From positions 1-38,688 of the forward strand of contig JALHFZ010000015.1 in the NCBI GenBank assembly GCA_022837505.1: 38,688 bases of DNA. Reading direction: 5' to 3'. Origin of the DNA: Synergistaceae bacterium (GTDB taxonomy: Bacteria; Synergistota; Synergistia; Synergistales; Aminobacteriaceae). Positions 23,278 through 31,442 of this stretch are shown piece after piece. The first letter of the stretch is position 1, and every line of letters starts with the position of its first letter. Both the position numbers and the translations under genes were made by a program. A model generated the notes under the pieces. That model saw nothing but the letters and a program-made list of their open reading frames with translations. It did not search any database and was not told the DNA's origin.

Positions 23278-24172
23278 ACCAAGGGGGGTCCGCAGCTCCC
23301 TCTGCGTGGCAATTCTCCGCCGCCGTCTCGGCAGAACCGTCAAGGTGGGGCACGGGGGCACCCTCGACTCCACCGCCCAGGGGCTGCTCGTCCTCCTAGC
23401 CGGAGGGGCGACCCGGGCCAGCGCCCTCGTCATGGATCTGCCCAAGACCTACGACGTGATCTTCCGCCTCGGAGAGGAGCGCTCCACCGGTGATACCACA
23501 GGGGATGTGGTCTTTTCCGGACCCGTTCCAGCCTTTCCTGTCCCCCTGATCGAAAAATTCCTCCCCTCCTTTTACGGTACACGCCTCCAGACCCCGCCCT
23601 CCATATCGGCGATCCGGATCGACGGCGAGCGGGCTCACCATCTTGCCAGAAAAGGCCGGGAAGTTTCCCTCGTCCCCCGACCCGTCCGGATCACCTCCAT
23701 AAGCCTTCTTCCCCTCCCTTCCGGAGGGGATCTGATCGGCCTCAGAATCCGCTGCGGCAAGGGCACCTATGTCCGGAGCATCGTCACGGACCTCGGCCGC
23801 CTCCTCGGCTGCGGGGCCCATGTGGTCTCCCTCATCCGCCAGTCCTCTGGAAATCTGAATCTCAGTGAGGCAGTCTCATTCACCCGACTGGAAGACGACT
23901 CCCTTCCCCTGGAGGACAGCCTTCTTCCCCTCTCCCTTCTTGCAGAAAACTTTTATTCCTACAGGGCCGATGAAGAGGTCAGCGGTGATATAAGGAACGG
24001 CAAGGAAATCCCCCTTTCGAAGCTCACCTTCCATTCCGAGGGGATCATCTCCCCCGAAAGAGGGGCTGTCGTGCTCGGAGAGGGCCTTTTCTCCTTCGGA
24101 GCCATCCTCATCCAGGGGGTGTACAAGGGGCAGAGCAACATCTTTCCCCTCCCGGACGGGCCTATCCCATGA
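23249..24172 (+). CDS. truB: tRNA pseudouridine-55 synthase TruB
   Basis: Makes pseudouridine 55 in the T-loop of tRNAs. It has 307 residues. The opening GLLLLDKPRGVRSS is typical, and the catalytic Asp is at 40 in VGHGGTLDSTAQGLLVL. In most TruB proteins this reads GHTGTLDPxAxG, so Thr and Pro are replaced here while Asp is kept. Later come KTYDVIFRLGEERSTGDTTGD, quoted as YDVIFRLGEERSTGD, and CGKGTYVRSIVTDLGRLLG. It starts inside nrnA and overlaps ribF by four bases (ATGA). Confidence 0.95.
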   Translation: MPCGLLLLDKPRGVRSSLCVAILRRRLGRTVKVGHGGTLDSTAQGLLVLLAGGATRASALVMDLPKTYDVIFRLGEERSTGDTTGDVVFSGPVPAFPVPLIEKFLPSFYGTRLQTPPSISAIRIDGERAHHLARKGREVSLVPRPVRITSISLLPLPSGGDLIGLRIRCGKGTYVRSIVTDLGRLLGCGAHVVSLIRQSSGNLNLSEAVSFTRLEDDSLPLEDSLLPLSLLAENFYSYRADEEVSGDIRNGKEIPLSKLTFHSEGIISPERGAVVLGEGLFSFGAILIQGVYKGQSNIFPLPDGPIP

Positions 24173-25116
24173 TCGTTCTCCTCGGAGCCTTCGACGGCTT
24201 CCACCGGGGGCACCGGCTCCTACTCGAAAAGGGTCGGGAGCTTGCGGAAAAAAGCGGAGACCCCCGGAACTGGTGCGTCGTCACCTTCTCCCCCCATCCG
24301 GGGAACATCCTTCATGGAACGGAGATTCCCGTCCTCTTCACCGAGGACGAACGGGACCTCCTCGCCCTCTCAATGAAAATTCCCCGCACCATAAAAATAC
24401 CCTTTACCCGGTCCCTGGCAGAATATTCTCCGGAGCAATTTCTAGACTTTCTGCAGAGGCTTCTTCCCGTCAGCGGAATCGTTGTGGGGGGGGACTTCCG
24501 TTTCGGCAGCGGCCGCACGGGAGATACGGCTTTTCTGCGCAGATACTCCGCAGAAAAAGGGTGGGCCTTTGCCGAGGTCGAGCCCTTCACCATCGACGGA
24601 GTCAAGGTCGGAAGCAGGAACATCCGCAATGCAGTAGCCCACGGAGACACGGAAACCGCCCGTAACCTCCTCGGATACCCCTTCTTCTTCTCCGGAGAGG
24701 TTATCGTCGGGGATAGAAGGGGACAAAAGCTTGGCTTTCCCACGGCGAATGTCCTCTACCCGGCGGGTAAGGTCATACCCCGAAGGGGAGTCTACGCCGC
24801 TTCGGTCTTTGCCGAAGAGCAATGGTACGCCGGAGCCCTCAACATAGGGTACAACCCCACATTTCTGAAGGACACCCCCCTCCGGACGGAGACCTATATT
24901 CTGGATTTTCAGGGTGACCTCTACGGAAAGTGGATCGTCGTCTTTCTTGAGGAATATCTCAGGGAAGAAAAAAAATTCCCCTCGGCAGCAGAGCTCATCG
25001 AAACCATGAACGACGATATCGACCGGACGAGGAGGATTGTCGCTGAAAGAACACTGGGCATCTCCGTGTTGTACGATGATCTGAAAAAAGCAATGTTCTC
25101 CAAAAGGATAGAATAA
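24169..25116 (+). CDS. ribF: Bifunctional riboflavin kinase / FAD synthetase
   Basis: Converts riboflavin to FMN and then FAD. The 315-residue protein has the N-terminal nucleotidyltransferase with GAFDGFHRGHRLLLE (6-20) and VVGGDFRFGSGRTGDTAFL, and the C-terminal riboflavin kinase from about 180 with GDRRGQKLGFPTANV, RRGVYAASVF and NIGYNPTF, then ETYILDFQGDLYG. The length is normal. The gene starts ATGA with the truB stop and is the last of the operon. An inverted repeat follows directly, and sequence composition shifts to AT-richer after it. Confidence 0.96.
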   Translation: MIVLLGAFDGFHRGHRLLLEKGRELAEKSGDPRNWCVVTFSPHPGNILHGTEIPVLFTEDERDLLALSMKIPRTIKIPFTRSLAEYSPEQFLDFLQRLLPVSGIVVGGDFRFGSGRTGDTAFLRRYSAEKGWAFAEVEPFTIDGVKVGSRNIRNAVAHGDTETARNLLGYPFFFSGEVIVGDRRGQKLGFPTANVLYPAGKVIPRRGVYAASVFAEEQWYAGALNIGYNPTFLKDTPLRTETYILDFQGDLYGKWIVVFLEEYLREEKKFPSAAELIETMNDDIDRTRRIVAERTLGISVLYDDLKKAMFSKRIE

Positions 25117-25131
25117 ACCGGCCCGGTTTAT
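25113..25131 (+). terminator. Palindromic hairpin after ribF
   Basis: ATAAACCGG and CCGGTTTAT flank a single C, a perfect palindrome that overlaps the ribF stop codon. The T-run after it is weak (TACATTATTT), so efficient intrinsic termination is uncertain. Confidence 0.5.
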
Positions 25132-25363
25132 ACATTATTTACCATTCCCTTCCCAGCTTGAAGCGAATATTTTCCCCTCACAAAATCTGTATAACCAAGC
25201 AGGTGATGGCAAGGAATCCCCTGTAAGTCTTTACCCAACGCCCGAGACAGTATCCTTTTTTCTTTCGCCATTTGCCAAAACCTGATTAATACAAAAATAT
25301 CAAAACTCAAATACAAAACCACGAAATATACTATATCTCTTTCCATTCTTGATTTATTTATGA
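25132..25363. other. Intergenic stretch without a supported gene
   Basis: AT-richer sequence between ribF and the first exported-protein gene. A minus-strand frame at 25128-25346 (72 codons) has one hydrophobic N-terminal stretch, but it overlaps the palindrome and has no recognisable family, so it is not called. The right end carries a probable promoter (separate entry). Confidence 0.6.
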
Positions 25364-25391
25364 TTGTATATCCTGAATTTACTGCTATTAT
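25364..25391 (+). promoter_or_regulatory. Probable extended -10 promoter
   Basis: TTGTAT (25364-25369) and TATTAT (25386-25391) have a 16-base spacer that ends in TGC, giving an extended -10 element. It lies 56 bases upstream of the exported protein at 25448. Confidence 0.45.
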
Positions 25392-25447
25392 ATTAAGTGA
25401 AGTTCCTCAAAAATGAGAGGAGCTGTTAATGAAAGGAGCTGGGGATC

Positions 25448-25987
25448 ATGAAGCGTTTCCTTACCGTTCTTTTTGTTTTAGGTTTTCTGTTCATTTCCGC
25501 TGCGGGGATTTTGGAGGCAGATTCCATTCCGAGGATTGGGGGAAACTGGAACCTCAATGGAACAGCTTATGTAGCAGGTGAAAGAGGTACTTTAAGAGGG
25601 TCTGCAGTTGCCACTAGCTATATTGACAGTGATGGCTACGAAGTTGTCACGAAGCTGGTAAGACAAGCTGATGTTTTTGATTCTTCAGGTAGATACTTTG
25701 AATCTTTCCGTGTTGTTTTTGCTGAAGCTTTTAAAATTGCTTCTAATTCATTTACCATTATTAATAATGAAGGCGATACTTCAGAAGTTATTATTGAAAG
25801 CAGCACACGAATAACGGAAAAAATAAAAGGATATAGCCAAGGCTATTATGTCGAAATGAATCTTGTTTACACTAGAGGAGAATCTGAAAGCTCAGGTAGC
25901 GGTGGTTGCACAGCGGGAGTAAGCTCACCCTTCGCCCTTCTTCTTGTTCTGCCATTGGCATTTTTAGCCTTTAAAAAGTGCAGGTAA
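25448..25987 (+). CDS. Exported protein with Synergist-type C-terminal sorting signal
   Basis: A 179-residue unknown protein. Residues 1-25 form a signal peptide (Lys-Arg, then FLTVLFVLGFLFISAAGI). The body is beta-rich and polar, with repeated Gly, Thr and Ser (GGNWNLNGTAYVAGERG). Near the end a Ser/Gly-rich linker (ESSGSGG) leads to Cys-Thr-Ala-Gly, a hydrophobic helix SSPFALLLVLPLAFLAF and the basic tail KKCR. This tripartite end matches the Synergist-CTERM sorting domain, defined for Synergistota and thought to direct surface anchoring by a dedicated processing enzyme. ATG 25448 has AAAGGAG nine bases upstream. No neighbour gives the function. Confidence 0.85.
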   Translation: MKRFLTVLFVLGFLFISAAGILEADSIPRIGGNWNLNGTAYVAGERGTLRGSAVATSYIDSDGYEVVTKLVRQADVFDSSGRYFESFRVVFAEAFKIASNSFTIINNEGDTSEVIIESSTRITEKIKGYSQGYYVEMNLVYTRGESESSGSGGCTAGVSSPFALLLVLPLAFLAFKKCR

Positions 25988-26167
25988 GAGGCCCAAAAAA
26001 CTCCTTATTGCTTGAACTTGTGAAAGCCGGCCCGATCCTTGAAGGAGGGACCTGACCTGAAATAAAGAAACAATCGGCCGACTTTCCAAATAATGTTCTA
26101 ATCATGAGATGTTTTTTGCTGCTCCGTCACAACTTTAAGATTTATATTTGAAAGGGAGGGGTTTTTT

Positions 26168-26800
26168 ATGATTAAAAAGGCAGCTCCCATATTTTTGTTG
26201 TTTTTTTTCCTCGCTGTGGGTTCACAGGTTTTCGCAGCACCCCTTGAACTTTCCTGGGATCTTGCAAAAGAACAGCGGTCGAGTATTGATGAAAAGGGGC
26301 GAAGCAGTGTACACACAGTTCCTGAAGGATGGCATTTCGAGATAACGAGAAATAATTTCGTTGCTCATCAAGGAATGACACTCCCTTCCAAAGCCCGTTA
26401 TCTTTTCCATTATGAAACAGAGGCTGAGATAACCTCTCTTGAGGGAGACGCAACAGCAGGAATATACATGGGCAAGGAAGATGTAACACTCTATTTCTTT
26501 GTGACCCCTTCGGAGACGCAACTCCGTTTCAGTGGTTCGGATAAAATATCCTTCGTATCGAACGGAAAACTGCCGCAAAAACTTGTTCCGCCGGCAAAAC
26601 TGAAGATGCTCTACAACGTAGATACTGGTGAAATTACAGGTTTTATCAACGGGGAAAAAGCTGTGACCGGAAGTGCTAAGAAAATGTCAAATATGCCAAA
26701 CATCACGTCTATCGCTTACACGGGTGTCTTTGTGGGTACTATGTGGGACAGCAACGTTGCGAGAGGAACGTACAAGTCCATTTCCTTCATGGGGAAATAG
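26168..26800 (+). CDS. Exported beta-rich protein of unknown function (paralogue 1)
   Basis: A 210-residue protein, not recognised. The signal peptide AAPIFLLFFFLAVGSQVFA ends in a good VFA cleavage site. The mature part is predicted beta-rich: YLFHYETEAEITSLEGDA, GIYMGKEDVTLYFFVT, LKMLYNVDTGEITGFINGE. Alternating strands with an Asn-Gly turn suggest a jelly-roll or concanavalin-like sandwich (inference). It shares layout and several aligned positions with the next gene, in particular the LxxxYNVxTxExT...NG stretch near residue 155. The start has AAGGGAGGGG about eight bases upstream. Three bases separate it from the next gene, so they are co-transcribed. Confidence 0.8.
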   Translation: MIKKAAPIFLLFFFLAVGSQVFAAPLELSWDLAKEQRSSIDEKGRSSVHTVPEGWHFEITRNNFVAHQGMTLPSKARYLFHYETEAEITSLEGDATAGIYMGKEDVTLYFFVTPSETQLRFSGSDKISFVSNGKLPQKLVPPAKLKMLYNVDTGEITGFINGEKAVTGSAKKMSNMPNITSIAYTGVFVGTMWDSNVARGTYKSISFMGK

Positions 26801-26803
26801 GCC

Positions 26804-27436
26804 ATGAAAATAAGGTTTTACTTTCTTCTTTTCCTGTGTTTCTTCATGGTTCTATCTCCGATTACAGGTTTTGCTTACTCGAATGAAACCCTTTCCAAGA
26901 ACGTATTTAACGAATTTGTCGATGATGCAGGAAAAGGAGAGTTTGTTGACGCAAACTACAGGTTGTATTCTAAGGGGAATTCTTTTACTAAAATGGCCAC
27001 CCTGAAGGATGCGGCCCGAAATAGTATCTTCTGGGAATGTGAAGTTGAAATTGTCACTATGGATAATGCGGCACCCGGTCTTTACTTTATCCAGCGGAAT
27101 AAAGGCATTGGAGTGGAAATACATGGTGATGGTCTTGTGTCAGTAAAATTTATGGAGATTGATAGATCTAATAATATCTTTTCTTGGTTGCTTACGGAAA
27201 AAAAAGTAGCCGGGATACATGCCCCGGTTCGACTGGGCATTTCCTATAATGTTTCTACGACAGAATTCACCGTTTCTCTGAACGGAGCAAATGTCCTCTC
27301 TGGAAAAGGGGAGGACTCTGCCGCTTTTTCTCTGCTTGTGGATTTTGAATCAGTTGGAATCAAGACTATTAATGACCTGTTAAATCGCCAGGGATATTGT
27401 GAATTCGGAAAGATCTCTCTTAATACAAAAAAATAA
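26804..27436 (+). CDS. Exported beta-rich protein of unknown function (paralogue 2)
   Basis: A 210-residue protein with a signal peptide (FYFLLFLCFFMVLSPITGFA) and cleavage likely after GFA. The mature part aligns by eye with its upstream neighbour: IFWECEVEIVTMDNAAPGLY against YHYETEAEITSLEGDATAGIY-like text, and LGISYNVSTTEFTVSLNG against LKMLYNVDTGEITGFING. Equal length and adjacency point to a tandem duplication followed by strong divergence. No catalytic motif is seen. Function unknown; a surface or periplasmic binding role is only a guess. Confidence 0.8.
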   Translation: MKIRFYFLLFLCFFMVLSPITGFAYSNETLSKNVFNEFVDDAGKGEFVDANYRLYSKGNSFTKMATLKDAARNSIFWECEVEIVTMDNAAPGLYFIQRNKGIGVEIHGDGLVSVKFMEIDRSNNIFSWLLTEKKVAGIHAPVRLGISYNVSTTEFTVSLNGANVLSGKGEDSAAFSLLVDFESVGIKTINDLLNRQGYCEFGKISLNTKK

Positions 27437-27449
27437 AGGAGGACTAAAT

Positions 27450-28058
27450 TTGGTTAATAAAAAATGGATTCTCCTGTTTTGTCTGGTGTTTTTGCTTTCT
27501 AATTCTTGTGGAGATGGAATTGCATCTGCCGGGGACAAAGCTTTAACCCGTGAAGAAATCAAGGAAAAATTGGTCTTAGCCGCTCACGGCAATTACTATT
27601 GGGTAATTGACGGAAGTGAACAAAAACCGTTCATGCCGAAGGGCTTTCCCCAGTGGAACAGTTCGAAAGGTGATGTACGAAAAATCATGGGATCCCCTTC
27701 GCAGGAATTGACTATCTACAACTTAGCAACTGATAAGTATACCTTCAAATATCATAATTACGAATCAAACAACTATTTGATATATAAAAATGACAAGCTA
27801 GTTGCGATAGGTTTCGGTGGGATTTATTATACGGGACGAGTTCGCGATAAATATCTATCTATATGTAAATTCTGGTCCAGTGTATCCGATCCGGGCGATC
27901 CTGCGGACTGCTATTTCTCTGATTTCGCACTTTACTCCGATTCCAACCGAACTATTCGCATCGCGAGTTGGGAAGGTAAAGAAGGAGCGAACGGCGAGGC
28001 CGACTCATTCGTCGGTCTCCGAGATTTTGCCAGGGATCTTGGAATAACAAAGAAATAA
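27450..28058 (+). CDS. Exported protein of unknown function
   Basis: A 202-residue protein, not recognised. The TTG at 27450 with AAAGGAGG seven bases upstream is the best start; the frame is open further upstream but lies in the previous gene. The signal peptide is KKWILLFCLVFLLSNSCGDG, with cleavage likely after IASA; a lipoprotein site at the Cys is possible, but the residues before it are poor for a lipobox. The mature part is rich in Tyr and Asn with YHNYESNNYLIYKNDKLVAIGFGG, shown as SNNYLIYKNDKLVAIGFGG. It resembles small outer-membrane assembly-type repeats (strand with NDKLV turn), though this is weak. Thirteen bases after the tandem pair, so same operon. Confidence 0.75.
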   Translation: MVNKKWILLFCLVFLLSNSCGDGIASAGDKALTREEIKEKLVLAAHGNYYWVIDGSEQKPFMPKGFPQWNSSKGDVRKIMGSPSQELTIYNLATDKYTFKYHNYESNNYLIYKNDKLVAIGFGGIYYTGRVRDKYLSICKFWSSVSDPGDPADCYFSDFALYSDSNRTIRIASWEGKEGANGEADSFVGLRDFARDLGITKK

Positions 28059-28171
28059 AAATAGTAGCTTTGTCCCGCCTCCCATAACTCACAGCCATGT
28101 ATGGCTTTCTCTATCTGCCAGCTATTATTGGTTCTTTATGAATTAATTTAAAACTTACAGGAGGGGTGAGA

Positions 28172-28663
28172 TTGAAAAAGATAGTTTTTGCTCTCCTTCT
28201 GATTCTGGTGTTGTCGTCCGTTTCAGCGGCAAACAAACCCATAAAAAATAGCCCAGACGGATTTAGAGGAATTAAATGGGGAGATCCAGTTTCGGCCCTT
28301 GGAAAGACAGATGGACACGTATATGAAGAACCAGTTTTCGGCTTTAAACTTTACAGCAGGGCAGATGAGGATCTTTCACTTGGATCGGCTCAACTTTCTA
28401 GTCTGAATTATACTTTTTGGAAAGGGCAGTTCATTAGTGTCGGGTTAGGATGTAAAAGCCCATCCGATTTTCCGGCCATGAAGGCCGCCGCGATTCAAAG
28501 ATTCGGAAAGCCGGTCAAACCCGACAGGTCTATAGAAAAATATACTTGGCAAGATGATAACGTTCTTATTACACTTGACCAAAATTCATTAAAAATGATG
28601 ATATTTTATCTACCGCTGCTTGAAAAGTGCATGGGCGAACATAACGATTCGAGGAAATTGTGA
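28172..28663 (+). CDS. Exported protein of unknown function
   Basis: A 163-residue protein. The TTG at 28172 is chosen because AGGAGG (28159-28164) stands seven bases before it; the GTG at 28166 would be too close. The signal peptide KKIVFALLLILVLSSVSA ends at a clear VSA site. The mature start DGFRGIKWGDPVSALG resembles a motif seen at the start of many small exported proteins (FRGIKWG), after which strands such as LNYTFWKGQFISVGLGC follow. It has two Cys that could form a disulphide. It is the last of five exported proteins in this block and is 113 bases after its neighbour. Confidence 0.75.
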   Translation: MKKIVFALLLILVLSSVSAANKPIKNSPDGFRGIKWGDPVSALGKTDGHVYEEPVFGFKLYSRADEDLSLGSAQLSSLNYTFWKGQFISVGLGCKSPSDFPAMKAAAIQRFGKPVKPDRSIEKYTWQDDNVLITLDQNSLKMMIFYLPLLEKCMGEHNDSRKL

Positions 28664-28726
28664 TATTTTTCTCTCCAGTTTTGATTTAACTTTATCGCAG
28701 TCCGACCACATAAAATCCCGTCAAAC

Positions 28727-28755
28727 TTGAAATATTTTCCCGCGGATGGTACTAT
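28727..28755 (+). promoter_or_regulatory. Probable promoter for tRNA-Arg(CCT)
   Basis: TTGAAA (28727-28732) and TACTAT (28750-28755) are separated by 17 bases, about 60 bases before the tRNA. No terminator is visible between the tRNA and the DUF1850 gene, so this promoter may also serve the transport genes. Confidence 0.6.
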
Positions 28756-28816
28756 TCCCTCTGTTCGCGAGAAGGGGAGGTTAATGCTTTTCTCCTTTGC
28801 GGACGCTTCAGGGTGC

Positions 28817-28892
28817 GGGCCTGTAGCTCAGAGGATAGAGCGACAGCCTCCTAAGCTGTAGGTCGGCCGTTCGAATCGGCCCAGGCTCGCCA
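28817..28892 (+). tRNA. tRNA-Arg(CCT)
   Basis: A 76-base gene with CCA encoded. The acceptor GGGCCTG pairs with CAGGCTC (one G-T). The anticodon stem ACAGC/GCTGT encloses CTCCTAA, so the anticodon is CCT, reading AGG. The T-loop is TTCGAAT. It stands between the exported-protein block and the DUF1850-TRAP genes. Confidence 0.95.
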
Positions 28893-28948
28893 TTTTCCTG
28901 ATCGTCTTTCTCTTTTTCTCCTTTTCTCTAAGGTGGTGCTTCCCCTTC

Positions 28949-29419
28949 ATGATCCCCCGGATTAAAAAATTGATTTTCGCCCTCTTATTGCTGAGCATTG
29001 TCGTATATTCCGCGGCTTTTCCCCTTCCCGCCCTCATTCTCCGGGATTCTTCCGGCGCGGTTTTATATAAATTTTATATCTCCCCCGGTGATTCCTTCAT
29101 TCTCTCCTTTATTCATTCCGTCGAAAACACTCCAGTGGAGGATGAATACCGGGGGGTCAACGGCCGCATCCGCCTCTGGGAGGAGCGGACGGTCTCCCAC
29201 AATGCGGGCCTTCCGTCGGAGGCCCCCCGGAACGGACGGTTCATCATGGGGCCCGACTGGATGCATGTCAGAGGGGGAGGGCAATCCCTGTCCCTTATGC
29301 GGTATCGGGTAGGGAACGAACGCCATGGAAAAAATGTCCTGATCTTTTCAGATAAAAATAAAATTCCCCTCTTTGAAAAACACCCTCTTTCTGTGATAGA
29401 ATTCTCAATTGGACGCTGA
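28949..29419 (+). CDS. DUF1850 protein associated with TRAP transport
   Basis: A 156-residue protein with one N-terminal membrane helix or uncleaved signal (IFALLLLSIVVYSAAFPLPA). The DUF1850 hallmark is FILSFIHSVENTPVEDEYRG, where Ile-His-Ser-Val-Glu and the Pro-Val-x-Asp/Glu-x-Tyr are conserved. It continues with SHNAGLPSEAP. Genes of this family usually sit beside TAXI-type TRAP transporters, as here (12 bases upstream of one possible permease start, 48 of the preferred one). The role of the protein is unknown. The start ATG 28949 has AAGGTGG upstream with 12-base spacing. Confidence 0.85.
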   Translation: MIPRIKKLIFALLLLSIVVYSAAFPLPALILRDSSGAVLYKFYISPGDSFILSFIHSVENTPVEDEYRGVNGRIRLWEERTVSHNAGLPSEAPRNGRFIMGPDWMHVRGGGQSLSLMRYRVGNERHGKNVLIFSDKNKIPLFEKHPLSVIEFSIGR

Positions 29420-29467
29420 CAATTTTTTAACGTGATAAAAGATCCATTATTTCAGGAGGTGACCCGC

Positions 29468-31426
29468 TTGTCAGATATTCAGGGAAATGTCCTTCCCCCA
29501 GAAAGCGAACAGATCGACCTCGACGAAATTGTTCGCAAATACGATACGGAAGCAAGGTACAGAAAACTCTCAGGTCTTCCCGCCTATCTGGTCACAATAA
29601 TCGCCGTATCCATGTCCCTGTTTCATCTTTATACTTCAGGCTTCGGTCTCATGCAGTCCATCATTCAGGCTTCAGTCCACCTGGCTTTCGTCCTCACCCT
29701 CGTCTTTCTACTCTATCCCTTCTCTCAGAAAGCCGCCAAGGGAGATGTGCCCTGGTATGATTACATTCTGGCAGTGCTGGGAGCCTTCGTTACCCTCTAC
29801 CTTGTCTTTGAATTCGATGCCCTGATTCAAAGGGCGGGCCTCCCCACGACCATGGACCTGATTGTTTCCTTCCTCGGAATAATACTGCTCCTTGAGGCTA
29901 CGAGGCGGGTTTCGAGCCCCATACTCCCCCTTATCGCCATTTTCTTCCTGCTGTACTGTTATTTCGGCCGGTCTTTTCCCTCTCTCTTCCAGCACAGGGG
30001 GTTCAACATTTACCGGATCGTCAACCATATGTACCTCGGTACTGAGGGGATCTTCGGAATTCCCCTTTCCGTCTCCGCCACCTTCGTTTTCATGTTCATC
30101 CTCTTCGGCTCGGTCCTTGAACAGACCGGCATGGGGCGCTTCATCATCGACCTCGCCATGGCCCTTGCGGGATGGGCTACGGGGGGACCGGCAAAGGTGG
30201 CCGTGCTCAGCTCCGGGCTGATGGGCTCCATTTCCGGTTCATCCGTGGCGAATGTTTGCACCACGGGGATGTTCACCATCCCCTTGATGAAGAGCGTTGG
30301 CTACAAACCCCATTTCGCCGGTGCAGTCGAAGCGGTGGCGTCCACGGGAGGGCAGATCATGCCTCCTGTCATGGGTGCTGCGGCATTCATCATGGCCCAG
30401 TTTATGGGGGTTCCCTATCTAGATGTCGCCCTTGCCGCTATCGTGCCTGCGCTGCTGTACTACTTCGCCGTCATGGTGCAGGTGCACCTTGAGGCAACCC
30501 GCCTCGGGCTCCAGGGGCTTCCCCGGGAGCAGCTTCCCAACCTCTGGAAACTTCTCCGGTCGAAGGGGCATCTTCTCATCCCCCTGATCGGTATCATTTA
30601 TTTCCTCATCGGTGGGTACACTCCTCTGAAGGCCGCTTATAACGGCATTCTGATCACCTTCATCGTCTCCTGGTTCAATAAAGAGACAAGGCTGACCCCG
30701 AAGAAATTCATCATCGCCCTTGAAAACGGCGCCCGTTCCGCCCTCGGCGTTGCCTGCGCCTGCGCCACCGTCGGCATTATCGTCGGAACCGCCACCCTGA
30801 CGGGCCTTGGCCTTCGGATCGCAAGCGCGATCGTGACCCTCGCCGGAGGAAACCTGCTTATGACCCTTCTTCTGACCATGGTGGCCTGTATCCTTCTTGG
30901 GGCAGGACTGCCTACAACGGCGAATTTCATCGTCACGAGCACCATGGCGGCACCGGCCCTCTTCATGCTCGACGTTCCCCCCATGGCGGCCTATATGTTC
31001 GTCCTCTACTTCGGCATTGCGGCGGATCTGAGCCCCCCTGTAGCCCTCGCGGCCTACGCCGGGGCGGGCATAGCCGGAGCGGAACCAATGAAGACAGGGG
31101 TCACGGCCATAAAACTGGCCCTCGCGGGGTTCATCGTCCCCTTCATCTATGTGTACAACCCCATTCTCGTGCTGGTGAACTACAGCCTCGTCCCCTTCGT
31201 CACGGCAGTCTTCACAGCCATGCTCGGAGTGCTTCTTCTGGGGATGTGCACCGTAGGCTTTTACAAGCGGCGGCTTGAATGGTGGAAGAGGGTTATTGCC
31301 CTTTCGGGCGCTCTCTTCCTTCTTATCCCCGGGTGGAAGAGCGATCTTTTCGGATTTGTCGTCCTTGCGGCAATATATTTTCTGCAGAACCGCCGGACGG
31401 ATAAAGATTTTCTGCCCAAGGTCTGA
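29468..31426 (+). CDS. TRAP transporter, fused small and large permease (TAXI type)
   Basis: A membrane protein of 652 residues that combines the 4-helix DctQ and 12-helix DctM parts of a TRAP transporter; it imports an organic acid using the sodium gradient. The start is TTG 29468 with a near-perfect AGGAGGTGA; the GTG at 29432 is less likely. It opens with a cytosolic stretch LDEIVRKYDTEARYRKLSG typical for the fused family. The DctM part shows GSISGSSVANVCTTGMFTIP, STGGQIMPPVMGAAAFIMAQ and GAGLPTTANFIVTSTMAAPA. The TAXI solute receptor gene normally next to such permeases is absent on either side. The substrate cannot be told from the sequence. Confidence 0.95.
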   Translation: MSDIQGNVLPPESEQIDLDEIVRKYDTEARYRKLSGLPAYLVTIIAVSMSLFHLYTSGFGLMQSIIQASVHLAFVLTLVFLLYPFSQKAAKGDVPWYDYILAVLGAFVTLYLVFEFDALIQRAGLPTTMDLIVSFLGIILLLEATRRVSSPILPLIAIFFLLYCYFGRSFPSLFQHRGFNIYRIVNHMYLGTEGIFGIPLSVSATFVFMFILFGSVLEQTGMGRFIIDLAMALAGWATGGPAKVAVLSSGLMGSISGSSVANVCTTGMFTIPLMKSVGYKPHFAGAVEAVASTGGQIMPPVMGAAAFIMAQFMGVPYLDVALAAIVPALLYYFAVMVQVHLEATRLGLQGLPREQLPNLWKLLRSKGHLLIPLIGIIYFLIGGYTPLKAAYNGILITFIVSWFNKETRLTPKKFIIALENGARSALGVACACATVGIIVGTATLTGLGLRIASAIVTLAGGNLLMTLLLTMVACILLGAGLPTTANFIVTSTMAAPALFMLDVPPMAAYMFVLYFGIAADLSPPVALAAYAGAGIAGAEPMKTGVTAIKLALAGFIVPFIYVYNPILVLVNYSLVPFVTAVFTAMLGVLLLGMCTVGFYKRRLEWWKRVIALSGALFLLIPGWKSDLFGFVVLAAIYFLQNRRTDKDFLPKV

Positions 31427-31442
31427 TAACCGCTCTCACCTA

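Noticed and set aside
25128..25346. Minus-strand 72-codon ORF with a hydrophobic start
   Set aside because: It overlaps the palindrome after ribF, has no convincing ribosome site and matches no family that I recognise.
28093..28106. Small hairpin AGCCAT-GT-ATGGCT as a terminator
   Set aside because: The loop of two bases is too tight and the T-run is interrupted; termination is not supported.
25117..28892. Genomic island integrated at tRNA-Arg
   Set aside because: There is no integrase, and I found no repeat of the tRNA 3' end at the far border. The block also lies on the 5' side of the tRNA, not the usual side.
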